Assembly: GCF_000763905.1 (NCBI RefSeq)
Contig: NZ_JRKN01000005.1
Span: forward strand, 1-64,000
From: Paracoccus halophilus
GTDB lineage: Bacteria; Pseudomonadota; Alphaproteobacteria; Rhodobacterales; Rhodobacteraceae
Reading direction: 5' to 3'
DNA length: 64,000 bases
In this document: piece by piece, positions 8,624 to 18,573 of the stretch
How the letters are laid out: each line of letters begins with the position of its first letter
How positions within the stretch are numbered: the stretch's first letter is position 1
Notes under the pieces: generated by a model
The model's input: the letters and a program-made list of their open reading frames with translations, nothing else
Databases searched by the model: none
Told to the model about the DNA's origin: nothing
Program-made: the position numbers and the translations under genes

Positions 8624-9352
8624 ATGCCCCGCAGCCGCGACACATCCCCGCCCCATTCGAACCGCGCCGGACGGGGCGTTCTGCACGCGCTGCTGCGCCG
8701 GTTCGGGGGCTGGGCGCGCTGGCTCGGCCTGCGGTTTCTGGCGCTGATGTTCCTGCTGGTGTTGCTGTTTTCGCTGATCAACCCGCCGACCAGCTGGACC
8801 ATCGCGACCGAGACGCGGAAATATCCCGGCACGCCGCACCAATGGACCGCGATCGGCAATATCGCCCCGGTCATGGTCCGCTCGGTCGTTGCCGCCGAGG
8901 ACGCCAATTTCTGCACCCATTGGGGCTTTGACATGGCCGAGATCCGCAAGGTCATCGCCGAAGGCTCGTCGCGCGGCGCATCGACCCTGAGCCAGCAGAC
9001 CGCCAAGAACCTGTTCCTGTGGCAGGGCCGCAGCTGGCCCCGGAAACTGCTGGAAACCGTCTATACGCCGATGATCGAAGCGCTTTGGTCCAAGCGCCGG
9101 ATCGTCGAGGTCTATCTGAACCTGGCCGAGTTCGGCCCCGGTGTCTTTGGCATCGCGGCGGCGGCGAAACATCATTACGGCACCACCCCCGACAAGCTGA
9201 GCGCCGGTCAGGCGGCGGCGCTGGCCTCGATCCTGCCGGCCCCCAAGACGCGCAAGCCGCAGACCGGTTCGCGCCGCAGCCGCGCAATCGCCGATGGCGC
9301 GGCGACCATCGCCCGCGACGGGCGCGACGCCTGCCTGCGCCTGCCGCGCTGA
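8624..9352 (+). CDS. mtgA: Monofunctional peptidoglycan glycosyltransferase MtgA
   Basis: The 242-residue protein has one N-terminal membrane helix at about residues 37-52, then a GT51 domain with the catalytic glutamate at residue 92 in VAAEDANFCTHWGFD, followed by GASTLSQQTAKNLFLW and KRRIVEVYLNLAEFG. It polymerises lipid II glycan strands at the membrane outer face without a transpeptidase domain. A strong AGGAGG site precedes the ATG. The gene stands alone and is followed by a hairpin. Confidence 0.95.
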   Translation: MPRSRDTSPPHSNRAGRGVLHALLRRFGGWARWLGLRFLALMFLLVLLFSLINPPTSWTIATETRKYPGTPHQWTAIGNIAPVMVRSVVAAEDANFCTHWGFDMAEIRKVIAEGSSRGASTLSQQTAKNLFLWQGRSWPRKLLETVYTPMIEALWSKRRIVEVYLNLAEFGPGVFGIAAAAKHHYGTTPDKLSAGQAAALASILPAPKTRKPQTGSRRSRAIADGAATIARDGRDACLRLPR

Positions 9353-9370
9353 CCCTCCGCCAGACTGAAA

Positions 9371-9398
9371 CGCCCCCCATCCGGCGGGATGGAGGGCG
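9371..9398. terminator. Hairpin after mtgA
   Basis: CGCCCCCCATCC at 9371-9382 pairs with GGATGGAGGGCG at 9387-9398, with one mismatch and a GGCG loop. It begins 18 bp after the mtgA stop. The following CATCCTTAAAG has only a weak T-tract. Confidence 0.6.
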
Positions 9399-9503
9399 CA
9401 TCCTTAAAGCATCCCGCCCGCCGCCGGCCGCCCAAGCAGGTTGAAACCGATCCGGCCCGGGCGTATGACCGCTGGAGCCTGCGAACGAACTGGTTTTTCA
9501 TTG

Positions 9504-10193
9504 ATGAACACGCCCGCCTCGAATTCGACCATACGCCTTTATCACGTCGCGCTGTCGCCCTTTTGCCGCAAGGTGCGACTGGTGCTGGCCGAAAAGCGCA
9601 TCGAGGTCGAGCTGGTCGAAGATCGCTATTGGGAGCCGGATTCCGAACGGATCCGCCGCAACCCGGCCGGCAAGCTGCCGGTCCTGCGCATGGACGGACG
9701 GCTGATGGCCGAAAGCCAGGCGATCTGCGAATATCTGGACGAAACCCATCCCGAGCCCGCGCTGATGCCGCGCAACCCGGCCGAGCGCTACGAGGTGCGC
9801 CGCCTCTGCGCCTGGTTCGACGACAAGTTCAACACCGAGGCGACCCGGCCGGTGATGAACGAACGCGTCTGGAAAAAGGTGATGCGCCAGGGCTATCCGG
9901 ATTCGCGCACCGTCAAGGCGGGACTCGGCGCGATCCGCCATCATATGGATTACATGCGCAGCCTGCTGGAACATCGACGCTGGCTGGCGGGCGATGTGAT
10001 GACCCTGGCCGATTTCGCCGCCGCCGCCCATCTGTCCTGTCTGGATTACATCTCGGACGTGGACTGGACCCATTCGGCCGAGGTGCAGGACTGGTACGCC
10101 AAGATCAAGTCGCGGCCCGCCTTCCGCAGCCTGCTGGCCGACCACCTGCCGGGGGTCCATCCGGCGCCGCATTATGCGCTGCTCGACTTCTAG
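9504..10193 (+). CDS. Glutathione S-transferase family protein
   Basis: The ATG at 9504 gives 229 residues. The N-terminal thioredoxin-like half reads [21 protein letters not shown] with SPFC at the glutathione-thiol position, and GKLPVL plus [11 protein letters not shown] form the cis-Pro and glutathione gamma-glutamyl site. The C-terminal helical half contains [22 protein letters not shown], with the conserved N-capping Asp motif. Longer in-frame starts add no conserved sequence. Its stop lies inside queG (20-bp overlap), a common neighbour pair in Rhodobacteraceae. The substrate is unknown. Confidence 0.9.
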   Translation: MNTPASNSTIRLYHVALSPFCRKVRLVLAEKRIEVELVEDRYWEPDSERIRRNPAGKLPVLRMDGRLMAESQAICEYLDETHPEPALMPRNPAERYEVRRLCAWFDDKFNTEATRPVMNERVWKKVMRQGYPDSRTVKAGLGAIRHHMDYMRSLLEHRRWLAGDVMTLADFAAAAHLSCLDYISDVDWTHSAEVQDWYAKIKSRPAFRSLLADHLPGVHPAPHYALLDF

Positions 10194-11232
10194 GACGCCG
10201 CTGACCGACCCGGCCGAAATTCGCGCCCGGCTGGACGAACAGGCCCGGGCCGAAGGGTTCTCGGCACTGGGCATCTGCGCCCCGGACGCCGATCCGCGCC
10301 TGCCCGAACGCCTTGCCGCGTTTCTGGACAAGGATCGCCACGGCCAGATGGGCTGGATGGCCGAGCGGGTGCATTGGCGCGCCGCGCCCGCCGCGCTCTG
10401 GCCCGAGGCACAGTCTGTCATCATGCTGGCCGAGCTTTATACCCCCGAACACGACCCGATCGAGATCCTGAAATATCCCGAACGCGGCGCGGTCAGCGTC
10501 TATGCGCAGGGCAAGGATTACCACGATATCGTCAAGAAGCGCCTGAAACGGCTGGGCGGCTGGCTGGTCGGGCTGACCGGCTGCGAGATCAAGGTGTTTG
10601 TCGATACGGCCCCGGTGATGGAAAAGCCGCTCGCCCAGGCCGCCGGCCTTGGCTGGCAGGGCAAGCACACCAACCTGCTGTCGCGCGAGCTTGGCAGCTG
10701 GTTCTTTCTGGGCGCCGTCTTCACCACGCTGGACCTGCCGAAAGATACGGCGGAACAAGAACATTGCGGCTCCTGCCGGGCCTGTCTGGATGCCTGCCCG
10801 ACCGATGCCTTTCCGGCGCCCTACCAGCTGGATGCGCGGCGCTGCATTTCCTATCTGACCATCGAGCACAAGGGGCCGGTAGATCCGGAGCTGCGGCCGC
10901 TCATGGGCAACCGCATCTATGGCTGCGACGACTGCCTGGCCGCCTGTCCCTGGAACAAGTTCGCCCGCGCCGCGACCGAGCTGCGCTATCACGGCCCGCA
11001 TGGCGGCCCGGCGCTGGCGGAGCTGGCGGCGCTGGACGATGCCGCCTTTCGGGCGCGTTTCTCGGGCAGCCCGATCAAGCGGATCGGGCGCGACCGCATG
11101 ACCCGCAACGTGCTTTACGCAATCGGAAATTCGGGGCTGGCGGAACTGCGCCCGATCGCGCAATCTCTGCTGGATGACCCCGATCCCGGCGTCGCGGATG
11201 CGGCACGCTGGGCATGTGAGCGCCTGCCATGA
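10174..11232 (+). CDS. queG: Epoxyqueuosine reductase QueG
   Basis: The 352-residue enzyme carries two ferredoxin-like cluster motifs, [12 protein letters not shown] beginning at Cys198 and [10 protein letters not shown] beginning at Cys251, and ends in a HEAT-like helical repeat. QueG uses cobalamin and two 4Fe-4S clusters to reduce epoxyqueuosine to queuosine in the wobble position of tRNAs for Tyr, His, Asn and Asp. The ATG at 10174 lies within the GST gene; family homology is clear from [10 protein letters not shown] onward, so a slightly later non-ATG start cannot be excluded. Confidence 0.95.
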   Translation: MRCSTSRTPLTDPAEIRARLDEQARAEGFSALGICAPDADPRLPERLAAFLDKDRHGQMGWMAERVHWRAAPAALWPEAQSVIMLAELYTPEHDPIEILKYPERGAVSVYAQGKDYHDIVKKRLKRLGGWLVGLTGCEIKVFVDTAPVMEKPLAQAAGLGWQGKHTNLLSRELGSWFFLGAVFTTLDLPKDTAEQEHCGSCRACLDACPTDAFPAPYQLDARRCISYLTIEHKGPVDPELRPLMGNRIYGCDDCLAACPWNKFARAATELRYHGPHGGPALAELAALDDAAFRARFSGSPIKRIGRDRMTRNVLYAIGNSGLAELRPIAQSLLDDPDPGVADAARWACERLP

Positions 11233-12188
11233 GCCCCGAGACACAACTGCCCCAGCACAGCCCCTTGCGTGGCATCCTGCTGAAATGCCTCAGCGTGATG
11301 GTGTTCACGGTGATGGGCGCCATCGTCAAGGCGACCTCGGAAGGGGGGCTTGGCGTGCCGCCGGGCCAGCAGGTGTTCTTTCGCTCGTTTTTCGCCATTC
11401 CGGTGATCCTGATCTGGCTGCTATGGCGTCAGGAACTGCATGTCGGGCTGAAGACATTCCGCCCGATGGGCCATTTCTATCGCGGCATCGTCGGCACCGC
11501 CGCGATGATGATGGGCTTCTGGGGGCTGGCGCTGCTGCCCTTTCCCGAGGTCACCGCCATCGGCTACGCCGCGCCGCTGCTGGTCGTGGTCTTTGCCGCC
11601 ATGTTCCTGGGCGAGGATGTGCGGCTGTTTCGCATGTCCATGGTGGTTCTGGGGATGACCGGCGTCAGCATCGTGCTGTCGTCAAGGATCAGCACCGGCA
11701 CCGACACCGCCATCGGCTATCGCGAAACGCTGGGCGCGGTGGTCACGCTGGGCGGCGCCACCTGCGCGGCGCTGGCGCAGATCTTCGTGCGCAAGCTGGT
11801 GCAGGAGGAACGCACCTCGGCCATCGTGTTCTGGTTCTCGATCACCTCGACACTGCTGGGGCTGCTGACGCTGCCCTTTGGCTGGGTCATGCCGGATGCG
11901 GAACAGGCGGCGCTGCTGGTCACCATCGGGCTCCTGGGCGGGGTCGGGCAGATCCTGCTGACCTCGGCCTATCGCTTTGCCGATGCCTCGCTGGTGGCGC
12001 CGTTCGAATATGCCTCGATGCTGCTGGCACTGGCCATCGGCTGGACCATCTTTGACGAGGTGCCGACACCGACCATGCTGGCGGGCGCGGCGCTGGTCAT
12101 CTGCGCGGGCATCCTGATCATCTGGCGCGAGCACAAGCTGGGGCTGGAGCGCAACCGCCAGCGCCGGGCGATGACGCCGCAGGGCTGA
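11229..12188 (+). CDS. DMT-superfamily permease (EamA domains)
   Basis: The 319-residue protein has ten predicted hydrophobic segments in two EamA repeats. The first runs from about residue 15 ([19 protein letters not shown]) and the second from about residue 165 ([20 protein letters not shown]). It overlaps the queG stop by ATGA, so it is translationally coupled. Family members export amino acids, nucleobases or related metabolites; nothing here identifies the substrate. Confidence 0.85.
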   Translation: MSPETQLPQHSPLRGILLKCLSVMVFTVMGAIVKATSEGGLGVPPGQQVFFRSFFAIPVILIWLLWRQELHVGLKTFRPMGHFYRGIVGTAAMMMGFWGLALLPFPEVTAIGYAAPLLVVVFAAMFLGEDVRLFRMSMVVLGMTGVSIVLSSRISTGTDTAIGYRETLGAVVTLGGATCAALAQIFVRKLVQEERTSAIVFWFSITSTLLGLLTLPFGWVMPDAEQAALLVTIGLLGGVGQILLTSAYRFADASLVAPFEYASMLLALAIGWTIFDEVPTPTMLAGAALVICAGILIIWREHKLGLERNRQRRAMTPQG

Positions 12189-12191
12189 GCC

Positions 12192-13586
12192 TCATGGCCG
12201 GCCGGCAAAGCCAAAGGCGATGTAATCGCGCGCATAGGCCCGTTTCGCCGCCCCGCGCAGGCTTTGTTCCTGCAGGAAATCGGGATAGGGGCCGGGCTCG
12301 GACAGCGGCGCCGGCCGCCTGACCCCGGCGCTGAGCGCAAGCCAGCCCAGATCGCGTTCCAGATCGCCTTCGCGCAGCACCATGTCCGGCGCGCCAAAGC
12401 GCGCGAAACCGGCAAGGATTTCGGACTGGCTGGCCCAGGCGGCATTGGTCGGCAGGGTCGTCTGGCCGTTCAGATTGCGGCGCAGGAAATCCAGAAACGC
12501 CTCGAACAGTTCCGCCTTGCGGCCCTCCTCCAGCGCGTCCAGCTCGGGATCGGGCGGCAAGGGAACGCGGTGGATCTCGCGCATCAGGCGCCGCAATTCG
12601 GCATTCCTGCCGCCGATCATGCTGCCGAACGCGCTCCATGCGCGCAGCAAGGGGTGGCGCAGCACGGTAAAGCTGCGATGCCCGGCATGGTCGCGCTTCC
12701 ATTGCCGCAGGCTGCTTTGGGTGAAATCGTCACGAAGCTCGCCCATCTGCGCAAGCCAGTCCCTGACACGGGCCGAGGGGCCGCCCCTGATCGGCATGAA
12801 CAGCAGCCCCTGCCCCGCCTCGGCCCCCACGAACGAGGGCACGGCAGGCCCCCGGCGCGGCTCGAAATTCGGGATGCGGCGCAGCATGAACGGGTCGAGA
12901 CGCGCCAGCTCGGCCTCCATCTCGTCGAAATTCTCGACCTTTTCGGACAGTTCGCGCGGGTTTTGCGGCACCTGATCGCTGGCCGGCTCGACCCGTTTCA
13001 GATCGGTCCGGCCCAGCCAGTGCAAAAGGCCGGTCATCACCTCGGCATCGCGCAGATCCTCGTAGCCCAGCCAGAAGGCCGACTGGCCGCTGACCTGCAA
13101 CCGGCGCATGACCTGCAGCTGGAATTCCTCGATCCGGCCGAGAGCATCGCGAAACTCGGCGCCGTCGAAATGCACCGTGGCGGGGATCGGGATCTCGGTC
13201 TCGTTCAGCTTCCACTGGTTGGTGGCCCGGGCCAGCGCGGTCGAGACATAGCTGTCCAGCGGATTGCGGGTCAGGATGATCTTGGCGCAGGCCCGGTCCG
13301 CCAAGATCGCGTCGAGCACGCGGGGATCGTGGTCGTGGAAATAGCGGAACCCCGGCAGGTGGTTCGGCTTGTCAAAGATCGCGTTCAGCAGCCGCAGCGG
13401 ATCGGCATCCCGCTCGGCCATGGTGATCCCCTTGAGTTCGTCCTTTTCGGGCCAGCCCATCATGTAGGGATTGAACGCCTCGCCAAAGCAGGTGACGCGC
13501 TTGATCGCGTTCAGCGTCGCCTCGAGCAGGTTCGAGCCGGTGCGCATCTCGGCAAAGATCACGAAGCGCTGAAAGGGCTGGGTCAT
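12192..13586 (-). CDS. Sulfotransferase with two sulfotransferase-like units
   Basis: The 464-residue protein starts MTQPFQRFVIFAEMRTGSN, where MRTGSN (residues 14-19) is the 5'-phosphosulfate loop, and IILTRNPLDSYVS with Arg107 and Ser112 is the 3'-phosphate site for PAPS. A second, weaker set follows: FMPIRGGPSARVRDWL near 263-278 and TVLRHPLLRAWSAF near 307-320. It therefore looks like a tandem of an intact and a diverged unit. It is the last gene of the polysaccharide operon, and its ATG overlaps the proper GT14 stop (ATGA). The product probably sulfates the glycan made by its neighbours. The acceptor is unknown. Because of the upstream 7-bp duplication it is also fused in frame to the GT14 gene as sequenced. 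Confidence 0.82.
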   Translation of the reverse strand: MTQPFQRFVIFAEMRTGSNLLEATLNAIKRVTCFGEAFNPYMMGWPEKDELKGITMAERDADPLRLLNAIFDKPNHLPGFRYFHDHDPRVLDAILADRACAKIILTRNPLDSYVSTALARATNQWKLNETEIPIPATVHFDGAEFRDALGRIEEFQLQVMRRLQVSGQSAFWLGYEDLRDAEVMTGLLHWLGRTDLKRVEPASDQVPQNPRELSEKVENFDEMEAELARLDPFMLRRIPNFEPRRGPAVPSFVGAEAGQGLLFMPIRGGPSARVRDWLAQMGELRDDFTQSSLRQWKRDHAGHRSFTVLRHPLLRAWSAFGSMIGGRNAELRRLMREIHRVPLPPDPELDALEEGRKAELFEAFLDFLRRNLNGQTTLPTNAAWASQSEILAGFARFGAPDMVLREGDLERDLGWLALSAGVRRPAPLSEPGPYPDFLQEQSLRGAAKRAYARDYIAFGFAGRP

Positions 13587-15284
13587 ATCGCTTGTCTTTC
13601 GTGAAGCCCGGGCGTCTCGTGCGACGAGAAATCGCCCATCAGCTGCGGCCGCAATCCGGCATTGCGCAGGCGTTGCAGGAACCGGCCCATGTCGCTGATG
13701 TCGCGCATGACCGGCATCGCGTCGATCGCCGCCGCATCGCCGCCAAGCCCGGTCAGCAGCGCGCAGCGCACCCGCGGGGCGGGCGCAAAAATCGCCCAGA
13801 TCCCAGATCTGCGTCCGCGCCTTGAGCCAGACGGAATGCAGGATGTCGATCTGCTCCAGTTCGATCCGCTGCAGCACGGCGGCGACGCGGCGGATATCGT
13901 CGAACGGCATTCCCGAATGCAGCAGCGGCACCACCCAGGCCCCGGTGATGATGAATATCCGGGCATTGGGATCGGTCGCCATGAACCAGTTCATCTGCTG
14001 CCGGTCACGCGGGCTGTATTGCCAGATCTGCATCCGGCGCGAGATGCGGATCAGGTTCGCGATATAGCTGCGCGGGTCCATATCCCGCAGCCTGGCGCTG
14101 TCCGACAGCGCGCCCGGACCGATCGGCACGCGACCGGCGAATTCGGCGCCATGGACCGCGAACAGATGGCCATGCACATCCGCATCGACGCGCTGCGCCA
14201 GCCATGGCTCGAAATCGGGAAACACATCGGCGAAGCCCTGCAGCACCGCATAGGGGGCCGAGGTCTTGCCGTTCTCGCGGTCCTTCAGCGGAAAGCGGCT
14301 TTGCATATACAGCCCCGGCCGGCCCAGACGGCGGCGCAGGACCGCCTGCCCGATGATCCGGTCCAGATGCTGCGGCGCGGGTTCGGCGGCCGAGGGGCGG
14401 GCGGCATCGCCATGCGGGAAATAGCCGTAAAGCCCGTCTGCGCGCGGCCAGATCTTGCGCGCCACGAAACAGCGCGACTCGCGCAGGTTCTGCAGGTGGT
14501 CGTCGTAGAAGATATAGGGCTTGCCCTGTCCGTCGAACTTGGACAGCGTCAGCGAGCGGCTTTCGATCTGCATGGAATGGCGCCGGGCAAGGGTCTGGAA
14601 ATAGCTTTCGTCCGGGATCCAGACGCGCCGGAAATAGCGGTCGAACTCGGCCCGGCGGGGATCGTTCAGGATGGCGCTGAGCGTGGCGCGTGTCAGGCAC
14701 CACCATTGCGAACCCAGATGCGGCACCAGCCCCTGCGGGATGCGCCGCCCGACCCCCAGCCGGCGCTGCAGGGCGATATAGCGGTCGAACAGCTTGCGCC
14801 GGCGGCGATAGGCAAAGGGAAAGCGCAGGGTAAAGCGCTCTTCATTCAGCCCGCCGACGGTCCAGCCGACATCCTCGGCGGTGACGCTTTCGATGAAATC
14901 GCGCCGTGGATGACGCGCCAGATAGGCACAAAGATCCGCCACCGGCCGCAGCGGCAGGCAGGAGCCCGAGACGACCATGACATGGCTGAGCTCGGGAAAT
15001 TCGCCCAGCAGCAGCTCGGCCGCGTCCTGCGTCGCCCGCACCAGGCTGAACATGCCCCATTCGCAGGCATGGCGGCGGCTGAACCGGACCCGCGGCAGAT
15101 CGGCAAGCGCGTTTCTCATGGCGCCGATTGCCTCGGCCGGCATCTTGCTATCGGCATGGATCACCACGGCCGCACCGCCCGTCGCCCATATCCGCGCCAT
15201 GCGCGCGGCGATCGCCTCTTCGTCATGGCACAGCATGATCACGCCCAGCCGGATCGGCGGCGATACCGGGGCGGCCACGCTCAT
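13583..15284 (-). pseudogene. GT14-type (core-2/I-branching) glycosyltransferase, frameshifted by a 7-bp duplication
   Basis: From the ATG at 15284 the product begins MSVAAPVSPPIRLGVIMLCHDEE and carries the Branch/GT14 pattern: VIHADSK at 42-48, SGSCLPLRPV at 106-115 and RRVWIPDESYFQTL further on. Such enzymes transfer GlcNAc or xylose; the long C-terminal part is of the DUF5928 kind found in Rhodobacteraceae. Near residue 491 the frame breaks at a tandem CCCAGAT repeat. Removing one copy restores a 564-residue protein ending SSHETPGLHERQAI with its TGA overlapping the sulfotransferase ATG. As sequenced, the frame instead runs on into the sulfotransferase, predicting a 1030-residue fusion with an odd Arg/Ala-rich linker. 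The start overlaps the upstream GT stop by ATGA. Confidence 0.8.
13795..13808. repeat. Tandem 7-bp repeat (CCCAGAT x2) causing a frameshift
   Basis: CCCAGAT occurs at 13795-13801 and again at 13802-13808, read as ATCTGGG ATCTGGG on the coding strand. Seven bases is one more than a multiple of three, which equals the frame shift needed to join the two halves of the GT14 protein. It may be replication slippage, a population variant or an assembly error. Confidence 0.9.
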
Positions 15285-16306
15285 GCCCAGTTCCCCTTGG
15301 AGATCAGGCCGAGTTCCTCGAGCTGGCGCCAGTCGCGCAGCTCGCAGGACTGTTCGCACCACAATTGCGGCCCGTCCCGCAGCCCGGTGTGATAGGCGCG
15401 GTATTCGCGGCTGTCGGCGTAATGCTGTCGGCGGGCCATTTCCTCGTCGGATTTCTCGACGATGGTGGACAGGAACTTGGCATGCAGCAGGCAGCCCGAG
15501 GCCTTTTCGCCACCTTCCTCGTCATAGACCAGATTCAGCGCCCGCGGCAGCAGCATATGGGTCGAACTGGCATAGGCGTACCAGCGCTCCCACCGCACCA
15601 GCGGAATCTTGTTCAGCGCCGGGCCGTTTTCCGGATCGTCATGGAAAAACACGCGGCCGCGCACACCGCCCTGAATCCACAGATTGCCGTAAAGCGCGTT
15701 CTTGCGGATCGAGTAATTCGCCGGATCGAACCAGCGCGCGATGGTGAACGGATCGCGCCCCGGCAGATAGGGCTGATCGGACAGCCGACCCTTGGGATAC
15801 ATGTCCAGCAGCATGGCCGAAAAGGACTTGATCGCCGAGGCATCCAGCCAGTCCGTCAGCGCCTGCAGCGGCCGGGTATCGCAATGCGGATAGACCAGGA
15901 ATTCGTCGGGATCGACGGTCAGGCACCAGTGCCCGCTGCCATGGCGGCGCAGCAGCCAGTTCAGCCAGTCCATGCCAAAGCGCGCATCCTTGTAGCTGGC
16001 ATGGGTCAGCCACAGCGATATGTCGGGCTGACCGGCCAGATATTCGCGCCCGCCATCGTCCGAGCCGTTATCGACGACCAGAAAATGGCGCACCCCCATC
16101 CTGCGGTAATAATCCAGGAAATAGGGCAGCCGGGTGATTTCGTTGCGAACGGCCATGAACAGCAGGATATCACCGGGCCGGATGCTGGCGGTATTGTCGA
16201 GCAAGGGCTTCAACCGCCTGCGACGCCGGATCGCCCGCCCCAGCAGCCATTGCCGTCGGGCGCGAAGCCTGAGCTTATGCCGGAAAATACGAAAAAGGCG
16301 CAGCAC
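15281..16306 (-). CDS. Glycosyltransferase, GT92/GT2-like
   Basis: The 341-residue protein starts at a GTG with a very basic N-terminus (about residues 1-35). A nucleotide-sugar fold follows: LLFMAVRNEITRLPYFLDYY near 48-67, FLVVDNGSDDGG near 75-86, and VDPDEFLVYP at 131-140, where DPDEF is the metal-binding DxD equivalent. This is the pattern of the Glyco_tranf_2_4/GT92-type enzymes. There is no signal peptide, so it acts at the cytoplasmic side. It overlaps the GT14 gene by ATGA and follows the GT4 gene by 19 bp. Donor and acceptor sugars are unknown. Confidence 0.82.
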   Translation of the reverse strand: MLRLFRIFRHKLRLRARRQWLLGRAIRRRRRLKPLLDNTASIRPGDILLFMAVRNEITRLPYFLDYYRRMGVRHFLVVDNGSDDGGREYLAGQPDISLWLTHASYKDARFGMDWLNWLLRRHGSGHWCLTVDPDEFLVYPHCDTRPLQALTDWLDASAIKSFSAMLLDMYPKGRLSDQPYLPGRDPFTIARWFDPANYSIRKNALYGNLWIQGGVRGRVFFHDDPENGPALNKIPLVRWERWYAYASSTHMLLPRALNLVYDEEGGEKASGCLLHAKFLSTIVEKSDEEMARRQHYADSREYRAYHTGLRDGPQLWCEQSCELRDWRQLEELGLISKGNWA

Positions 16307-16325
16307 TAACCCAGATTGCCCTTGC

Positions 16326-17582
16326 TCAAGCGGTCTTATCAGGAACTAGCCCCAGCGGATCCGTGGTGCAATCCCACCCCAGCCGCGCGCCAATATCCCG
16401 GAAATAGCCGGGCCAGTCACGCACTGCAAGCGGTTGTGACCTTTGCGGCGCCCCCTTTGCCAGATCCGCGACGGCATCGGCCCAGTCGCCGGGCGCGTCG
16501 GGCGACAGGTAGCGCGCATAATCGCCCAGAAGCTCGCGCGCCGCCGGTAGCGGCGCAGAGAGGACCGCGATCCCCCTCCCCGCCGCCTCGGTCAACGGCA
16601 GGCCGAAGCCCTCGGCCCGGCTGGGCATCAAAAGCCCGTGGCTGCGCAACAGCAGATGCGCGACCGCGCCATCATCCAGATCGGCCAGTTCGCGCACCGG
16701 CCCGTCCGCCGGCATCCGGTCGAGACGACTGAAGACCTCGTGGTTTTCCCAGCCGCGACGGCCGATGATGTACAGACGTGGCATCCGGTCGGGCGGCAGG
16801 CGCCGGCCCAGTTCCTGCCAGGCGTCCAGCAGCAGGGCATGGTTCTTGCGCGGCTCGATGGTGCCGAGGGTGACGAAAAACGGCCCATGCGTGTCGATGC
16901 CCGGATCGCCCGATGCTGCGGCAAGGCGGGTGCCGATGGGCACCGCCTCGACCGGGGCGGCGTCAGGCAGGCCAAGGGTCTTGCGCCAGCGCAGCACATC
17001 GTCACGTGTCGCCTGGCTGATGGTCAGGATCAGATCCGCCCGCCCCACGGCAGCGGCAAAACGGGCGCGGAACTTCGCGGACTGGCCGGCGCGGGTGAAT
17101 TCCGGGTGATCCAGCGGAATCGTGTCATGGATCAGCACGATGCGGCGCAGATCGCGCAGGTTGTCCCACAGCCCGGGCAGCAGATTGGCATGGCCCACAT
17201 TCACATAGCTCGCCGGTTGAGGATGCCCGCGCAGATGCCGCGCCAGCCCGCCCGCGTCGCGCCCCAACCGCGCCAGCGCCATGCCGCGCAGTGCGGCCCG
17301 GGCGCGGGCGCGCGGATCGCGCGCGCCGCGCAGCCGCTCGAGCAGCGCCGGCGGGGGCAGATCGGCAAGCCCCTCGCCCCGCGACCAGCGCAGGATCTCG
17401 GCCCCGGCGCGCGGCGGCAGCAGCAACTGGCCGCGCGGGACGCGGCACAGCAGCAGATGCGGGCGGCATTGCAGATGGGCCAGCCATTCCGCCTCGACCC
17501 GGTCGATGCCGGTCAGCGGGCCCGAACCAAGACGCGAAACAAGCCGCGAGACATCCAGCAGAATCGCCGGCTCAGCCGTCAT
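16326..17582 (-). CDS. Glycosyltransferase family 4 (group 1)
   Basis: The 418-residue protein has a GT-B fold. The N-terminal half includes LTGIDRVEAEWLAHL. The C-terminal donor domain includes FFVTLGTIEPRKNHALLLDAW, then LYIIGRRGWENHEV, then RAEGFGLPLTEAAGRGIAVL, in which the E-x7-E motif binds the nucleotide sugar. LTGIDRV plus the IEPRKNH signature is common in capsule and O-antigen mannosyl- or rhamnosyl-type transferases. The ATG at 17582 overlaps galE by 11 bp, so it is coupled to the sugar-nucleotide genes. Confidence 0.88.
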   Translation of the reverse strand: MTAEPAILLDVSRLVSRLGSGPLTGIDRVEAEWLAHLQCRPHLLLCRVPRGQLLLPPRAGAEILRWSRGEGLADLPPPALLERLRGARDPRARARAALRGMALARLGRDAGGLARHLRGHPQPASYVNVGHANLLPGLWDNLRDLRRIVLIHDTIPLDHPEFTRAGQSAKFRARFAAAVGRADLILTISQATRDDVLRWRKTLGLPDAAPVEAVPIGTRLAAASGDPGIDTHGPFFVTLGTIEPRKNHALLLDAWQELGRRLPPDRMPRLYIIGRRGWENHEVFSRLDRMPADGPVRELADLDDGAVAHLLLRSHGLLMPSRAEGFGLPLTEAAGRGIAVLSAPLPAARELLGDYARYLSPDAPGDWADAVADLAKGAPQRSQPLAVRDWPGYFRDIGARLGWDCTTDPLGLVPDKTA

Positions 17583-18570
17583 ATCCGCCGTTCTGATGCC
17601 AGCGCCAGGCGTCGCGGATCATCTGCGGCATGGTCGAGCGCGCCGGATTCCAGCCCAGCACCGCCACCGCCTTTTCACTGCCCGAGACCAGCTTGACCGC
17701 ATCGCCACCGCGCCGCGGCCCCTCGCTGACCGGCACAGGTCGGTTGGTGACATGGCCCGACTGGTCGATCACCTCACGCACGGAAAAACCGTTGCCGGTG
17801 CCCAGGCAGAACACCTCATGCCCGCCCCTGGTCACCTTGCCGTCCAGCAGATGCCGCAGGCCCAGCACATGGGCATCGACCAGATCCATGACATGGACAT
17901 AATCACGGATGCAGGTGCCGTCAGGCGTCGGGTAATCGGTGCCGTGAATGGTCAGCGCATCGCGCTTGCCATCGATGGCGTCGAGGATCAGCGGCACCAG
18001 ATGCGTCTCGGGGCGGTGAAACTCGCCCACCTCGGCATCGGGATCGGCGCCGGCGACGTTGAAATAGCGAAAGATCACGCTGCGCAGCCCGTCCGAGGCG
18101 CCGAAATCCTTGAGCATGTCCTCGATCGCGCGCTTGGAGGCGCCATAGGCGTTCAGCGGCGTCTGCGGCGTGTTCTCGTCCAGCACCACCCCGTCATGGT
18201 CGCCATAGGTGGCGCAGGTCGAGGAAAAGACGAAATCCCGGACCCCGCCGGCCAGCGCCGCCTCGATCAGGGTCAGCGAGGCGCAGACATTGCCGCGCCA
18301 GTACCTGCCCGGCTCGCGCATGGCCTCGCCCACCTGGCTGAGGGCCGCGAAATGCATCACGGCGACCGGCTTGTGGCGGGCGAAAACCTCGTCCAGCCGG
18401 GCGCGGTCCAGCAATTCGCCCTGCTCGAAGGGGCCGAATTTCACCGCGTCCCGCCAGCCGGTGCACAGGTTGTCATAGGTGACCGGGACGAAGCCCGCAT
18501 CGCGCAGGGCCTTGCAGGCGTGCGAGCCGATATAGCCGGCCCCGCCCGTCACCAGAACCGTTCGCGCCAC
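17572..18570 (-). CDS. galE: UDP-glucose 4-epimerase GalE
   Basis: This 332-residue short-chain dehydrogenase begins with TGGAGYIGSHACKAL at residues 8-22, the NAD-binding loop. It has SSTCATYGDHDG and NAYGASKRAIEDML, giving the catalytic Ser/Thr and the YxxxK pair, and the galE-like VFNVAGADPD-type segment RYFNVAGADPDAEVGE. It interconverts UDP-glucose and UDP-galactose. The start is GTG at 18570, 3 bp after galU, so UDP-glucose synthesis and epimerisation are coexpressed for the downstream transferases. Confidence 0.95.
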   Translation of the reverse strand: MARTVLVTGGAGYIGSHACKALRDAGFVPVTYDNLCTGWRDAVKFGPFEQGELLDRARLDEVFARHKPVAVMHFAALSQVGEAMREPGRYWRGNVCASLTLIEAALAGGVRDFVFSSTCATYGDHDGVVLDENTPQTPLNAYGASKRAIEDMLKDFGASDGLRSVIFRYFNVAGADPDAEVGEFHRPETHLVPLILDAIDGKRDALTIHGTDYPTPDGTCIRDYVHVMDLVDAHVLGLRHLLDGKVTRGGHEVFCLGTGNGFSVREVIDQSGHVTNRPVPVSEGPRRGGDAVKLVSGSEKAVAVLGWNPARSTMPQMIRDAWRWHQNGGYDG

Positions 18571-18573
18571 CGC

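Noticed and set aside
12192..15362. A single 1056-residue ORF as one normal gene
   Set aside because: Residues after about 494 up to the sulfotransferase methionine are an Arg/Ala-rich frameshift product, while the other frame gives a natural ending; a 7-bp tandem duplication explains the join. It is reported as a frameshift.
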